Part shown: positions 34,328-44,077 of the stretch, in pieces | How positions within the stretch are numbered: the stretch's first letter is position 1 | Layout: each line of letters opens with the position of its first letter | Assembly: GCA_049515655.1 (NCBI GenBank) | Contig: JBEKTW010000004.1 | Location: forward strand, 1-64,000 | Origin: JBEKTW01 sp049515655 | GTDB lineage: Bacteria; Bacteroidota; Ignavibacteria; UBA10030; SZUA-254 | DNA length: 64,000 nt | Reading direction: 5' to 3' | Position numbers and translations under genes: made by a program | Notes under the pieces: generated by a model | Databases searched by the model: none | What the model was told of the DNA's origin: nothing | What the model saw: the letters and a program-made list of their open reading frames with translations, nothing else

Positions 34328-34761
34328 GCTGCGACTCCGACGATTTCTTCAATCGAAATCTCACGGCTGTTCTCGGTATTCCCCAGCTTCAGATGAACAT
34401 CGAAGCGGTGCGGGGGAAGCAGGCTTTGAACCCGGTCCGCCCATTCGACCAGGCAAACACCGTCACCGTTTAATGATTCTTCAAAGCCAAGTTCACGAAG
34501 TTCCGGCTCCGATGTGACGCGGTAAAAATCCCAGTGATAGACGGTGACCCCGGCGCCGGCATATTCCCTCAGGATCGTGAATGTCGGACTCATGACCCGT
34601 TCCCGAACCCCGAGCCCTTTGCAGATTCCCTTGACTAGGCGAGTTTTCCCCGTTCCGAGGTTGCCAAAACATGCCACGACGTCGCCGCGTTGCAACCGGC
34701 GTGCGAGTTCCCTTCCAGCCGCGACGGTCTCCTCCTCGGAATTCGTGATGAATCTCTTCAT
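34324..34761 (-). CDS. tsaE: tRNA t6A37 synthesis ATPase TsaE
   Basis: A 145-residue YjeE-type P-loop ATPase with Walker A GNLGTGKTRLVKG and SPTFTILREY, acting with TsaB and TsaD. Both ends overlap neighbours by four bases: the porX stop upstream and the tsaB start downstream. Confidence 0.94.
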   Translation of the reverse strand: MKRFITNSEEETVAAGRELARRLQRGDVVACFGNLGTGKTRLVKGICKGLGVRERVMSPTFTILREYAGAGVTVYHWDFYRVTSEPELRELGFEESLNGDGVCLVEWADRVQSLLPPHRFDVHLKLGNTENSREISIEEIVGVAA

Positions 34762-36332
34762 TGTTTGGGTTCAAGTTTCACGACCGGCAGAATCATTTCT
34801 TCCATTGAGATCCCCCCGTGCTGAAAGCTGTCGCGGTACTGGTTGACGTACTTATGAAAATCCGTCGGATAGACAAAGTAGTAATCTTCCTTTGCGATGA
34901 GATAATTGATCGTCACGCTCCGGCGGGGAAGTCGAAAGTCCGCCGGGTTTTTTACAAAGATAGCCTGACGTTCGTCGCACTTGAGGTTGCGTCCAAATTT
35001 GTATCTGAGGTTGGTCGAGGCCTCTCTGTCGGCGATGACGCGCGCGCTCCGCAGACTGCGGATACTGCCGTGGTCGGTTGTAAGCACGATCGTCACATTC
35101 TTCTGGCGCGACAGCGTGCGCAGCATTGTGAGGAACGATGAATGCATGAACCACGATTTTGTCAGTGAGCGGTAGGCCGACTCGTCGGGAGCGATTTCCT
35201 TGAGGAGCTGGGAATCGGAGCGTCCATGCGCCAGCATGTCCACGAAATTGAGCACAATGGACGTCAGCGGATTTCTCGCATAGGAAAGAATGTTCTGCTC
35301 GATGCTCCGTCCGAATTCCGGGTCAAGGATTTTGACATACTTCGATTCGGGCTTGAGCAGAACCTTGCGCCGCTGCAACAGGTTATCGAGGAATTGATGT
35401 TCGTTCCGGTTCCGGCTGTTATCGTCGTCTTCCCATTCCTCCCAGATTTCCGGAAACCGCCCTTCGATTTCATCCGGGAACGCGCCGCTGAAAATCGCGT
35501 TTCGCGAGTACGGTGTTGCCGTCGGGAGAATCGAATAGTAGTAGTCGCGTGTGACGTTGTAATATTCGCGCAGGACCGACTCCATCATCAACCACTGGTC
35601 AAGCCGCAGACAATCGATGACGAAGAAGAAGACGGAGCGGCCTTTGGAAAGCTCGGGAATGAGGAACCGTTCGACGACGTCCACCGACAGCTTCGGACGG
35701 TTCTTCTCTTCCAGCCAGTGACGGTAATTGGCCTCGACAAATTTTGAGAACTCGACGTTGCATTCCCGGATCTGGTCGCGCAGCGTCAGCCGCAATTCCG
35801 ATTCGGTGTGGATATCAAACTCGAGTGCCCAGTGCGCAAGCTTGTCGTAGATCTCTATCCAGTCAGCCGAGTTGAGGGGCGATTGCAGAGCGACGGAAAT
35901 CTCGTTGAATTCTTTGATGTAGTCGCGAGAAGCATAATCCTCGGTGATTTTCTTTCCCTCCAGGAATTTCTTGCACGTCAGCAGAACCTGGCTCGGGTTC
36001 ACCGGCTTGGTGAGGTAATCGTTGATCTTGACGCCGATCGCCTCTTCCATGAGACCTTCGTCTTCGTTTTTCGTGACCATGACGACGGGAAGCTCGGGCT
36101 TCATATCTTTTATCACCGTGAGGGTCTTCAACCCGCCCATGCCGGGCATCATCTCGTCAAGAAAGACCATATCGAAATTGCCGGATCTCACAAGGTCCGC
36201 GGCATCTTCCCCGTTGGTCGCGGTTACGACGCCATATCCTTTCTCTGTCAGCAGCATGATATGCGGCTTGAGAAGCTCAATTTCGTCGTCAACCCACAGA
36301 ATTTTTCCTTTTGTTGCGGTTGTTGTAAGCAT
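34758..36332 (-). CDS. porX: PorX-type response regulator with PglZ domain
   Basis: A 524-residue two-domain protein. An N-terminal receiver (residues 8-125) has phospho-acceptor D59 in VFLDEMMPGMGG and K108-type lysine in YLTKPVNP. The C-terminal PglZ-family alkaline-phosphatase-like domain (about 205-515) includes FFFVIDCLRLDQW, PTATPYSRNAIFSG and LTTDHGSIR. PorX with PorY and SigP regulates T9SS genes in Porphyromonas, and its PglZ domain degrades oligonucleotides. Here it lies 79 bp downstream of sprA, supporting that role. The start has GAGG five to six bases upstream. Its stop overlaps the tsaE start by four bases. Confidence 0.92.
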   Translation of the reverse strand: MLTTTATKGKILWVDDEIELLKPHIMLLTEKGYGVVTATNGEDAADLVRSGNFDMVFLDEMMPGMGGLKTLTVIKDMKPELPVVMVTKNEDEGLMEEAIGVKINDYLTKPVNPSQVLLTCKKFLEGKKITEDYASRDYIKEFNEISVALQSPLNSADWIEIYDKLAHWALEFDIHTESELRLTLRDQIRECNVEFSKFVEANYRHWLEEKNRPKLSVDVVERFLIPELSKGRSVFFFVIDCLRLDQWLMMESVLREYYNVTRDYYYSILPTATPYSRNAIFSGAFPDEIEGRFPEIWEEWEDDDNSRNRNEHQFLDNLLQRRKVLLKPESKYVKILDPEFGRSIEQNILSYARNPLTSIVLNFVDMLAHGRSDSQLLKEIAPDESAYRSLTKSWFMHSSFLTMLRTLSRQKNVTIVLTTDHGSIRSLRSARVIADREASTNLRYKFGRNLKCDERQAIFVKNPADFRLPRRSVTINYLIAKEDYYFVYPTDFHKYVNQYRDSFQHGGISMEEMILPVVKLEPKQ

Positions 36333-36349
36333 TATTACCTCATAGATAG

Positions 36350-36378
36350 AAAATACATATTTCAGGGTCGAGAATCAA
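36350..36378 (-). promoter_or_regulatory. Possible promoter of the porX-tsaE-tsaB-accD unit
   Basis: On the minus strand TTGATT (36378-36373), 17 bp, TATTTT (36355-36350), giving a short leader to the porX ATG at 36332. Weaker match than the others. A hairpin CGAGAAT/ATTCTCG overlaps its upstream part but lacks a T-run. Confidence 0.35.
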
Positions 36379-36411
36379 CGAACGTTCATTCTCGCCTTCT
36401 TGGATTACGGA

Positions 36412-39400
36412 TTACTGGATGGCAATATGAACGTCTAACCCTGCTTCGTTGGTGGTCGTCCCGGGAATGGTCGATCCGGCCGCGTCCGGTTCCATCGATG
36501 TAAGTCGATAAAAGACCGATGCCCGTACGCGGGAACTCAAAGCATAGTTGATGCGCGGCTCCATCGTCGTCCGCGTGTTGCCGTCGAGCGGGGTGCCATC
36601 GACGTTTGTCGTGAGGAGATCACTTTCATGCATGCGGCGGGAATTTCGCGTGCGCGAGTATGTCAACGCCAGGTCGACATCGTTTTGCAGGTTGATACCG
36701 AATAATGGAAGATTGAATCCGCGATGAGAATAGCTTAATGAGATAGAAATCTCCTGCGCAATCGTTTCGACGATGTTCTGCGCGGAAAGATTCAAATCGT
36801 ACGTCGTCGTCGTGTTGTAACGAAACGTCCCGGAAAAACTTCCCTTGAACAGTTCTTTAAATGTTGTGTTTAATCCAACGAGAGGAGAAAATCCGTATTG
36901 TAATCGTTCAACATCGGTTTGCTCCGTGCCGTCGGCAGCACCGCGGAAATCGCGTCTGAAGGTGGAGGCGTACGCGTGCTCGAGCGACATTCGCTGGACA
37001 ACCGAGCTCAATCCGCCGATCTTTTCGAGTCCATCCCATCGAAGGGTCCAGTTGGCACGGGGGACGAATTCACCAAAGAACTTGTTCAGGACCGGAAATG
37101 CCTCGAGCCCATCTTCAAATGCACTGGAAAGAGCGGCGCCGTCGGGTTGACTCAACTTATTCGTCTCGTATCTTTTCCCGACTTCTTCCAACGAGTTTCG
37201 AAATACTTTAAAGAGAAAGACCGGCGGGATGGTCAGGAACGAACGCTCCACGCTTCCCGACCACGTCGACAAACTGGGATGCGGGACCCCGTTGCTGTCT
37301 GTCGTTAGTGTCGTCGATTTGTTGAATTGCCATCCTACCTTCCAGTTAATCTCCAGCGTCGCCCCGTCCCACAGCGGCCGGCTCGTTCTTAACGCCACGT
37401 TGTTGGTTTGCGAAAACTGGTCGGTCAATGTGGCATTCGCTGCACGAAGACCCTGGTCGACCCCTTGCGAGTGCAACTGCGAGAATCCAAAAACGCCCTT
37501 TCCGCTTGGATCGGTAGACAGTCCCAGTTGATACAACAGGGAGGGACCGTTGTTCAAAAGAGAGCCTTGACCCGGGAACCGTCCCCAGAAGTTTCCAAAC
37601 CCAGTGGTCCCAACGACCCCAGAATTTGCAGAATGGTTCGCTTGCGAAAAGGAAACGCTGATATTTTCGTAATCGAGGAATGGAATTTTGATGAGCAGTT
37701 TCCCGATCTTCTTCATCTGCGCAAAAATATCTTTTCCCTTCACCGTCGGTTCCTCCGCAACTGAATCCTGTTTGGCCGGTTTCGTTGAATCCTGTTTCGT
37801 CGCTGCGGTAGAATCCGTGGTCTTGCGCTCCGACTGTCGGCGCCGGACGGTCTGGTCGTGCTCGGGAGCAGAAGGCTCGTCCGGCACCTGAAACCATGGG
37901 TCGGCAAGCGCCTTCAGGCGGATGCTCGAACCCACTGCAATGTTATTGTCCCATCCAGCGCTCTTGCCAATATCTCCGTTTTGAAACGCGTTTTGCCAGT
38001 TGTAATTCGCCGCATAATTGGCGTTGATGTCAAAGTATTTTGGTATGTCGAACACATTGGGAAGTTTCGGTTTCGTGTTGACGGAGAGATGCTGAGCATA
38101 ATGCCCGTCCCGGCCACCCAGGAGTATGCTGTGGAGAATCGACGAGAAACTCCTTCCGACGGAATCGTTGTCAAGAAACAAGAGGTCGCGACTGACCGTG
38201 AGCCCGTAGTCTCCACTGAGGTTAAGGAAACCGCCCTCGGCCAATTTCCATCCAAATCCGGCAGACTTGTTGGCAGAGAATGTGCGGGAATCCTGTACGA
38301 TGGCGTTTTGGGCATTGCTTAAAGCAGTCGCGCGAGATCGTTGAGCGGTCAACGAGGCGGAGATATTTGTGACCGGAACGTAGTAGAATTTCCAATCCTT
38401 AAATTCGTCCAGGAAAAGCAGTTTATTGAAGAGCGACTTGAAGGGCTGAATATAATACTCCGTCGGAAGGCCGACCGAATAACCGGTGCCCATGTTCCAT
38501 GCCCAGTTCTTTCTGAATACCGTTGATGGGTCACGGTCACTCGATTTATTGAAGGTAAAATTGAACGAGAGCTTGCTGAGAATATCCCGAACGTACCAGA
38601 CCTGCCAGGGAAAGGTGAAATGAACTCCCGGGAGCGAATACGAATCCTGGGTATGCAGTGATTGAGATGAGGTAACCACATTGTTCGCCGCGGCGGCGGA
38701 CGATCCGGGCGGGGCAAGTTCGGCGGCACGAGCGGCTGCCTTGTCGACAAGAATATCGGTGCTGGGAAGATACTTGGGCTTGGTTATTCCCTCCTGATGC
38801 GAATATCCGAAGGAAAGCATTGTGCCCTGCCATTCTTGAGGAAAAAATCGCTCGAACGAGAATGTCGTATTCATGGCCCAGTTCACATGCGTGATGCGAT
38901 CCCCAAACCGTTGGTCGATACTGTGAAAGTTGGGATCTACTTTCGCATAATTGAAGCCCACTTGACCGAAATCCGAAAGCTTGAGTTGTGTGTCAAAATG
39001 ATACGCATACCCCACCGAATTATCAACGCCGATAACACGAAGCTCATTCACCCAGATGTCACCGTCAAGAGATTGTTTGTGACCGATTCCTTTCGGTTTG
39101 AACAATCCGACACCGATGTAGCGGATTTGGGTCAGGGACGGGTTACCCTTCACACCATAGGGTGTTCCAGGATGATGATACAGCATCTTCGACAGCGAAT
39201 CCCGGTAAGCGCTTGCGTCGCGCGCAGACTTTACAGAGGTTAGTTCTGAAAAGACAACGTCCATCTGGCTCCAATGATCTCCGGACTCATTCGGATCCGA
39301 GCCGAGCGGCATGCGGTATTCATAGAAGTTCAGTGTATCTGCTCCGAATCGGAGAAATACTTCTGCGTCGTAATCGCTTGGACCGCTGTAATGAAACTTT

Positions 39401-42400
39401 GAGGCATCGCGATGGACAAACATCTTCATCTCGGTATAGCTGAAAACGTCAAGCGGCCGCACCGTGAAGTATTTTGCCGCCTGGCGCTCGGTGCCGTCGG
39501 TTAAGCCCTGGTATTTCAGTGCGAGTGACTGCTCGTTCCCGAAGAGTTGTTGATCGGGTTGCGTTTTATCGCGTTCGCGAATGACCCCAGGCGGGCTTGT
39601 GTAGTAATCCGGAGCGCCGCTGTTGTCTTCAATGCTGACAACCGAAATCTTCATTATCGAATCGCTCTGCACAACCGGAAGCCACTGGTTTCCCACGAAA
39701 TTCATATCGGCAATACGAATAGTGTCAACTTCGGCGACGCCGGAGAGCCAGAGGCGGACGTACTGTACGTCTTGCAGAATCGATGCCGCCGTCTGGGTGC
39801 TCTGGGCGGGAAGAATATGCGAAGGCTTCTCGAGCGGAATGAGGAACTGGTACCAGCGATTGTACCCTCCGCCCACGACATAGATGTTACTGTCCGGGTC
39901 GAGCGGCACCTCGTACTCGAGATAGTTGTTCTCCAGACTGACAACGCCATCGCCGTTGAGGTCTTCCGTATCGGGGTATTGCCCATCGAGCCCGCCTTTT
40001 CCGCCTAACGATATGGGGCCATTACCTTCCGTTCCGTTGATATGCGTAAAATCCGTGCCACCGGCCATGTAATTATAATCATCGCCGCTGGGGTCATTGG
40101 GGTCAATGTCGGGGTCACCGCTGTTCCTTCCCAGGAAATGACTGATTGCGGGGTCGGCTCTCTCCTGGTCGTCCGAAAGCATATCCAAACCAAGATCTTC
40201 CCCGGTATGAAGAACGCCGGTGGGAATACCGCTGGGGTTGTCGGGTGTTCTCACGATGTCTTCTGAATTGAGCTGTTTGTTGGGTATGGCGTCTTCGCTG
40301 ATACGACCAACGTCGACGAACAATCGTCCCTGGCGGACGTCACTGCCCGTCGCCTTCATCCAGATTTCGAGATAGTCGATGTTCTGCGCAACGAGATTTC
40401 CCGCGGTCGATGAGATGTACCGCATGACACCATTCCAATTGCGCCGCCGGGCAACCGCGTCATTGAAACGGCCCGAATTTCCGCCGATGTTCTTGCGGTG
40501 CAGGGTTGAATCGATATTAGGCGAATAGTTATACGTACCCCTGTGATTGGGATCAAAGTTCAGAGACAACGTCGTTACCAAATCCTGACCCACCGGACGG
40601 CTTTGTTTGTAGGGCCAAATTTCCCGGTCCGTGACGGGGTCGATAGCTTGAGAGTTGTTATACCACATTAATCTCCCCTTGCTATAGATCTTGTCCGAAT
40701 CCGGTTGTGCGGTAGTGCTGAGAGAATCCAACGGCGGGCTTGCGATTTTCCACTGGGTATACGAAAGACCGAGCGGAATCGTTCGCCGTGCTCCTTCGAA
40801 GTCGTCGATATAGGCAATGCTTGCACCATTGTCGCTCGCAATCGTACTCGTCGTTGTATTCGCATTCGGCAGAATATAGGCGGCTTCCCCGCTGATTTTG
40901 AATGTCGACATCTCCCGGGCGTGCAGGAACGGAATCGCATCCAGTGCATCGGTGAGGAATGGAAGTTCCATCGCCGTTCCCCCGTCAACCCCCAGGATCG
41001 TATTACTCGTCGGCTCTTCTCCCAATCGCACTTTGTCGGACAACGTGGCCTGATTCAAATTCATCACTGTGAACCCAAAGCCCGTGTTTTGGGAGAGATT
41101 CATCTCCGCACGCGCGCCGATTTGTGTTTTTGAGGCAAGCTGGAACAAATCGTTTTGCTCGTATTTCACCTGCAGATTTGCACCAGGGACCAGCGCCTGC
41201 GCGTTGCGAACGACAACTTCTCCAATGATGTAATCAACTGTGTAGTCGACATTGGGCTGCAGGGGCGAACCATTGAGCAAGACCTGGACGCTTCCCTCAA
41301 CGATGTTGAATCCTCCCAGACTGAAGTGGTTTGACTGCGCCGTCGAGGAGGTGACGCGCATATAGTAGACGTCCTTCGTTGCATTGTTTTGAGCCGCCTG
41401 CCATGTCGTATCGTAAACATCGTCAAACGTCAGCGAGTCGGGGACGATGAAATTCGTGTGGTTTTGGATAAAGACAGGATCTTTCTTCGCAAAATCAAAT
41501 GAGAATGGCCGGAGCGTCGGAAAAATTATTTCGGCTCTAGCCACGTCAACGGTGAGACCCGAAACGAAATCGAACTTGCCGTCCGGCACGGGACCGTTGT
41601 CGCTGCTGTACTTGTCAAGACCCATGAGCGTCAAGAGATTTACAGTGAGAAGAGTGTTTATTTCCGAGCCGCCGACCGGCTTGTAGTAAATATTCAGGTC
41701 GAATCCATCCTTTTTCAAATCTTTCCCGCCCAGGGAGAAGATGTTTTTCATCATGAGGTCCCACGCGGGTCTGTAGCTTGGCTGGAGATTTTTCGGTTTG
41801 ATGAGTTTAAGAACCATCGTTGCGGACGTATCCTGGACGGCAGCATCTCCATAATTCACCCCTCCGGCTGTGCTGTAGGCAACCGCAATCATTTTGTCGT
41901 CTCCGACCTCGGCACTCAAAGAAATGTACCCCGACGTGGGATCGTAGCCGTATTGGTCGGGATACTGGAGCTTAAGAAACCAACCGGTTCCGCCTTCCCC
42001 GTCACTAGCGAAACTGTAATTCGGGCTGTGAAGACTATCCGGATACCCTTTGGCCAGTCGCGGCCCGAGATCGATGAACGCATTGACCCTCCGTGCCCCC
42101 TGACCCATAGTGTTTTGGTTCTGGCCGGAGCTCACCCACACGTCGAGGTATGTTATACGGTTGGAGTCAATGTGGGCCGTAATTGTTGGAACCACACTTC
42201 GGTGCATGATTTCAAATGAGCTGCGGTACAGCGTATCGAGGAAGAAGTGCGTCCTTGCATATTCATAAGCATGATAATCGTGTGTGTTTTGCTGCGAGCC
42301 GCCGGAAAGGCTGATTTCTTTTGCCTGGCCCTTTTTCTGCGAAACGAGGCCGGTCAGCGTGAGCGGGCCCAGCTGCGCTCTCGCTTTGATGCCGAACAAC

Positions 42401-43782
42401 GCCTGGCTGCTTCCGACAAGAGAGGGGGTCTGGAGCGAAACGTTTCCGGCTTCGACGCTCTGGATGATTTCATCGTCGTACCCGGTATATTTGATCTTGA
42501 GCTGGTTCTCATACTCGAACGTGCGTTGTGTGTTCCAGTCGGCGCCTATTTTGAGTTTATCCCCGATCGTCCCATCCACGTTGATCTGAACATCCTGGTT
42601 AAAATTCGGCTCGTTGCGTGTTTGGTCGAGTGTCGATATCGTCGCCTGGTCGGTGGAGGAATGTGAAAACCCCGCACGGATATCGACCGCGCCCGTGACG
42701 TGCAGGATCACATGCGGTGGTCCGAAAATACTGAGGATGGGATTCGACGGCATCGGTATGTCGATATTCGTTATCGTGCCGAACAGATTTGCGAGGTCAT
42801 CCTGCTTTTCTTTTGTCCGGTACTCGTGGGCGAAGGTCTGCCAGCCGTTTCGTTTCTCGTACTGGTAACGCTCCTTGATATAGTCTTCCAGCGTTAGCGT
42901 GAGAGGAACCTTCACATCCAGACCATTAACTTTCTCACGAATGGTTATAAAGCGGCCCGTGGTGTCCATCTTAACTTCTCGCAGATAGGCCGGGGAATTG
43001 ACGTCGAGATACAGGGAATATTCCTTTCGCGGGAACAACGGCACGGCGGGCGCGTCGTATCGTCGATGGAGAAATTGCGCGACGCGGTATGTGGAATCAA
43101 AATACGGTTTGTAGGTCGTATCCGAACGAAATGTTGTATCCGCGCGAAGCGTGGTATCGGCACGAAGTGTCGTATCGTTGAACGCCCTGGTTGTATCCAA
43201 CAGCCTCGGTCCCTGCAGCGAAAGCGAGTCGCGTTTGACCCTCGAAGTGTCCGCTACCCGCGCTGTATCGCTGGACGCTCCGGACGTTCTCAACAACTTC
43301 GACAGTTGTAACGAAACCGAGTCGCGTTTGACCTTCGAAGTGTCCGGTGTCCGCGCCGTATCGCCGGTTACTCCAGAAGTTTTCAACAGCTTCGACACTT
43401 GTAGCGAAAGCGAATCGCGCCTGACCTTCGAGGAGTCTGCCGTCCGCGCCGTATCGCCGGTTACTGCGGAAGTTTTCAACAGCTTCGACACTTGTAACGA
43501 AAGCGAGTCACGTTTTGCGTTTGAAGAGTCTTTTGAAAGGGTTGTATCACCCGCGGCGGCTTGTCGGCCAGGGTTGAGCTCCGGTTGCAGAAGAATCGAC
43601 GCATTACCAGAATTGTCCGGCGAAAGATTCACCCGCTGCGACATAAACGCAACCAGGAATCCACAGCATGCCACGACCGTCACGGTCGTAAGACGTGGGC
43701 GGGGTTTCACCGGGTCAGATGGTTTGGGGTGAACGCGGCGGCGGGACGAAGCGCCGCTTTCAGGAGCGCAAAAGCTATTCAC
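36412..43782 (-). CDS. sprA: T9SS outer-membrane translocon SprA (Sov)
   Basis: A 2456-residue protein, the size of SprA/Sov (about 2400-2500), the giant 36-strand barrel that is the T9SS pore. After a hydrophobic signal/anchor (about residues 31-50) comes a low-complexity region, then the SprA sequence proper from about residue 230 (RYDAPAVPLFPRKEYSLYL), with many beta strands and conserved blocks such as ANTTTSTIASDNGASIAYIDDFEGA, LNEL-type NELRVIGVDNSVGYAY and FSLGGFNIVEGSV. Residues 79-202 are four 31-residue tandem repeats unusual for the family. Start is GTG at 43782. Adjacent porX strengthens the call. Confidence 0.95.
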   Translation of the reverse strand: MNSFCAPESGASSRRRVHPKPSDPVKPRPRLTTVTVVACCGFLVAFMSQRVNLSPDNSGNASILLQPELNPGRQAAAGDTTLSKDSSNAKRDSLSLQVSKLLKTSAVTGDTARTADSSKVRRDSLSLQVSKLLKTSGVTGDTARTPDTSKVKRDSVSLQLSKLLRTSGASSDTARVADTSRVKRDSLSLQGPRLLDTTRAFNDTTLRADTTLRADTTFRSDTTYKPYFDSTYRVAQFLHRRYDAPAVPLFPRKEYSLYLDVNSPAYLREVKMDTTGRFITIREKVNGLDVKVPLTLTLEDYIKERYQYEKRNGWQTFAHEYRTKEKQDDLANLFGTITNIDIPMPSNPILSIFGPPHVILHVTGAVDIRAGFSHSSTDQATISTLDQTRNEPNFNQDVQINVDGTIGDKLKIGADWNTQRTFEYENQLKIKYTGYDDEIIQSVEAGNVSLQTPSLVGSSQALFGIKARAQLGPLTLTGLVSQKKGQAKEISLSGGSQQNTHDYHAYEYARTHFFLDTLYRSSFEIMHRSVVPTITAHIDSNRITYLDVWVSSGQNQNTMGQGARRVNAFIDLGPRLAKGYPDSLHSPNYSFASDGEGGTGWFLKLQYPDQYGYDPTSGYISLSAEVGDDKMIAVAYSTAGGVNYGDAAVQDTSATMVLKLIKPKNLQPSYRPAWDLMMKNIFSLGGKDLKKDGFDLNIYYKPVGGSEINTLLTVNLLTLMGLDKYSSDNGPVPDGKFDFVSGLTVDVARAEIIFPTLRPFSFDFAKKDPVFIQNHTNFIVPDSLTFDDVYDTTWQAAQNNATKDVYYMRVTSSTAQSNHFSLGGFNIVEGSVQVLLNGSPLQPNVDYTVDYIIGEVVVRNAQALVPGANLQVKYEQNDLFQLASKTQIGARAEMNLSQNTGFGFTVMNLNQATLSDKVRLGEEPTSNTILGVDGGTAMELPFLTDALDAIPFLHAREMSTFKISGEAAYILPNANTTTSTIASDNGASIAYIDDFEGARRTIPLGLSYTQWKIASPPLDSLSTTAQPDSDKIYSKGRLMWYNNSQAIDPVTDREIWPYKQSRPVGQDLVTTLSLNFDPNHRGTYNYSPNIDSTLHRKNIGGNSGRFNDAVARRRNWNGVMRYISSTAGNLVAQNIDYLEIWMKATGSDVRQGRLFVDVGRISEDAIPNKQLNSEDIVRTPDNPSGIPTGVLHTGEDLGLDMLSDDQERADPAISHFLGRNSGDPDIDPNDPSGDDYNYMAGGTDFTHINGTEGNGPISLGGKGGLDGQYPDTEDLNGDGVVSLENNYLEYEVPLDPDSNIYVVGGGYNRWYQFLIPLEKPSHILPAQSTQTAASILQDVQYVRLWLSGVAEVDTIRIADMNFVGNQWLPVVQSDSIMKISVVSIEDNSGAPDYYTSPPGVIRERDKTQPDQQLFGNEQSLALKYQGLTDGTERQAAKYFTVRPLDVFSYTEMKMFVHRDASKFHYSGPSDYDAEVFLRFGADTLNFYEYRMPLGSDPNESGDHWSQMDVVFSELTSVKSARDASAYRDSLSKMLYHHPGTPYGVKGNPSLTQIRYIGVGLFKPKGIGHKQSLDGDIWVNELRVIGVDNSVGYAYHFDTQLKLSDFGQVGFNYAKVDPNFHSIDQRFGDRITHVNWAMNTTFSFERFFPQEWQGTMLSFGYSHQEGITKPKYLPSTDILVDKAAARAAELAPPGSSAAAANNVVTSSQSLHTQDSYSLPGVHFTFPWQVWYVRDILSKLSFNFTFNKSSDRDPSTVFRKNWAWNMGTGYSVGLPTEYYIQPFKSLFNKLLFLDEFKDWKFYYVPVTNISASLTAQRSRATALSNAQNAIVQDSRTFSANKSAGFGWKLAEGGFLNLSGDYGLTVSRDLLFLDNDSVGRSFSSILHSILLGGRDGHYAQHLSVNTKPKLPNVFDIPKYFDINANYAANYNWQNAFQNGDIGKSAGWDNNIAVGSSIRLKALADPWFQVPDEPSAPEHDQTVRRRQSERKTTDSTAATKQDSTKPAKQDSVAEEPTVKGKDIFAQMKKIGKLLIKIPFLDYENISVSFSQANHSANSGVVGTTGFGNFWGRFPGQGSLLNNGPSLLYQLGLSTDPSGKGVFGFSQLHSQGVDQGLRAANATLTDQFSQTNNVALRTSRPLWDGATLEINWKVGWQFNKSTTLTTDSNGVPHPSLSTWSGSVERSFLTIPPVFLFKVFRNSLEEVGKRYETNKLSQPDGAALSSAFEDGLEAFPVLNKFFGEFVPRANWTLRWDGLEKIGGLSSVVQRMSLEHAYASTFRRDFRGAADGTEQTDVERLQYGFSPLVGLNTTFKELFKGSFSGTFRYNTTTTYDLNLSAQNIVETIAQEISISLSYSHRGFNLPLFGINLQNDVDLALTYSRTRNSRRMHESDLLTTNVDGTPLDGNTRTTMEPRINYALSSRVRASVFYRLTSMEPDAAGSTIPGTTTNEAGLDVHIAIQ
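43177..43548 (-). repeat. Four 31-codon tandem repeats in sprA
   Basis: Residues 79-202 consist of four copies of a 31-residue unit (93 bp): DTARxxDTSKVKRDSLSLQ then a xxKLLKTSGxTG tail. The units are followed by D-T-T-L-R-A-D-T-T-type short repeats to about residue 228. Repeats 1-3 are the most alike and repeat 4 diverges in its tail. They precede the conserved part of SprA, probably as a periplasmic stalk or linker. Confidence 0.85.
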
Positions 43783-44077
43783 GTCGATGATGTCGATTCT
43801 TTATCTATAGAGTAACACGCAAGCAGTACTGCTCTTACATACTATCGCTGAACTGCTATCAAGAATCGATACCAACAACTCCTTTTGCGTTAAGAAAACG
43901 TTGAATTACGGCTGCTTACAGAAGAACACAGCTTTAAAATGATATGAAAAACCTTTATGAATTGCAAGTGGTTTGGCCGGCCCCGAAGAATCAGGGAAAT
44001 TGGCCTTCTTGAGCGGCTTTTAGACAAGGACGAAACAAAAACTGTTTCCGCTACGTATCAGGAGAAGGAATTCTCCA

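Noticed and set aside
36366..36395. Hairpin CGAGAAT/ATTCTCG between sprA and porX as a terminator
   Set aside because: No T-run follows on the minus strand and the stem is only 7 bp; termination between the two T9SS genes is not supported.
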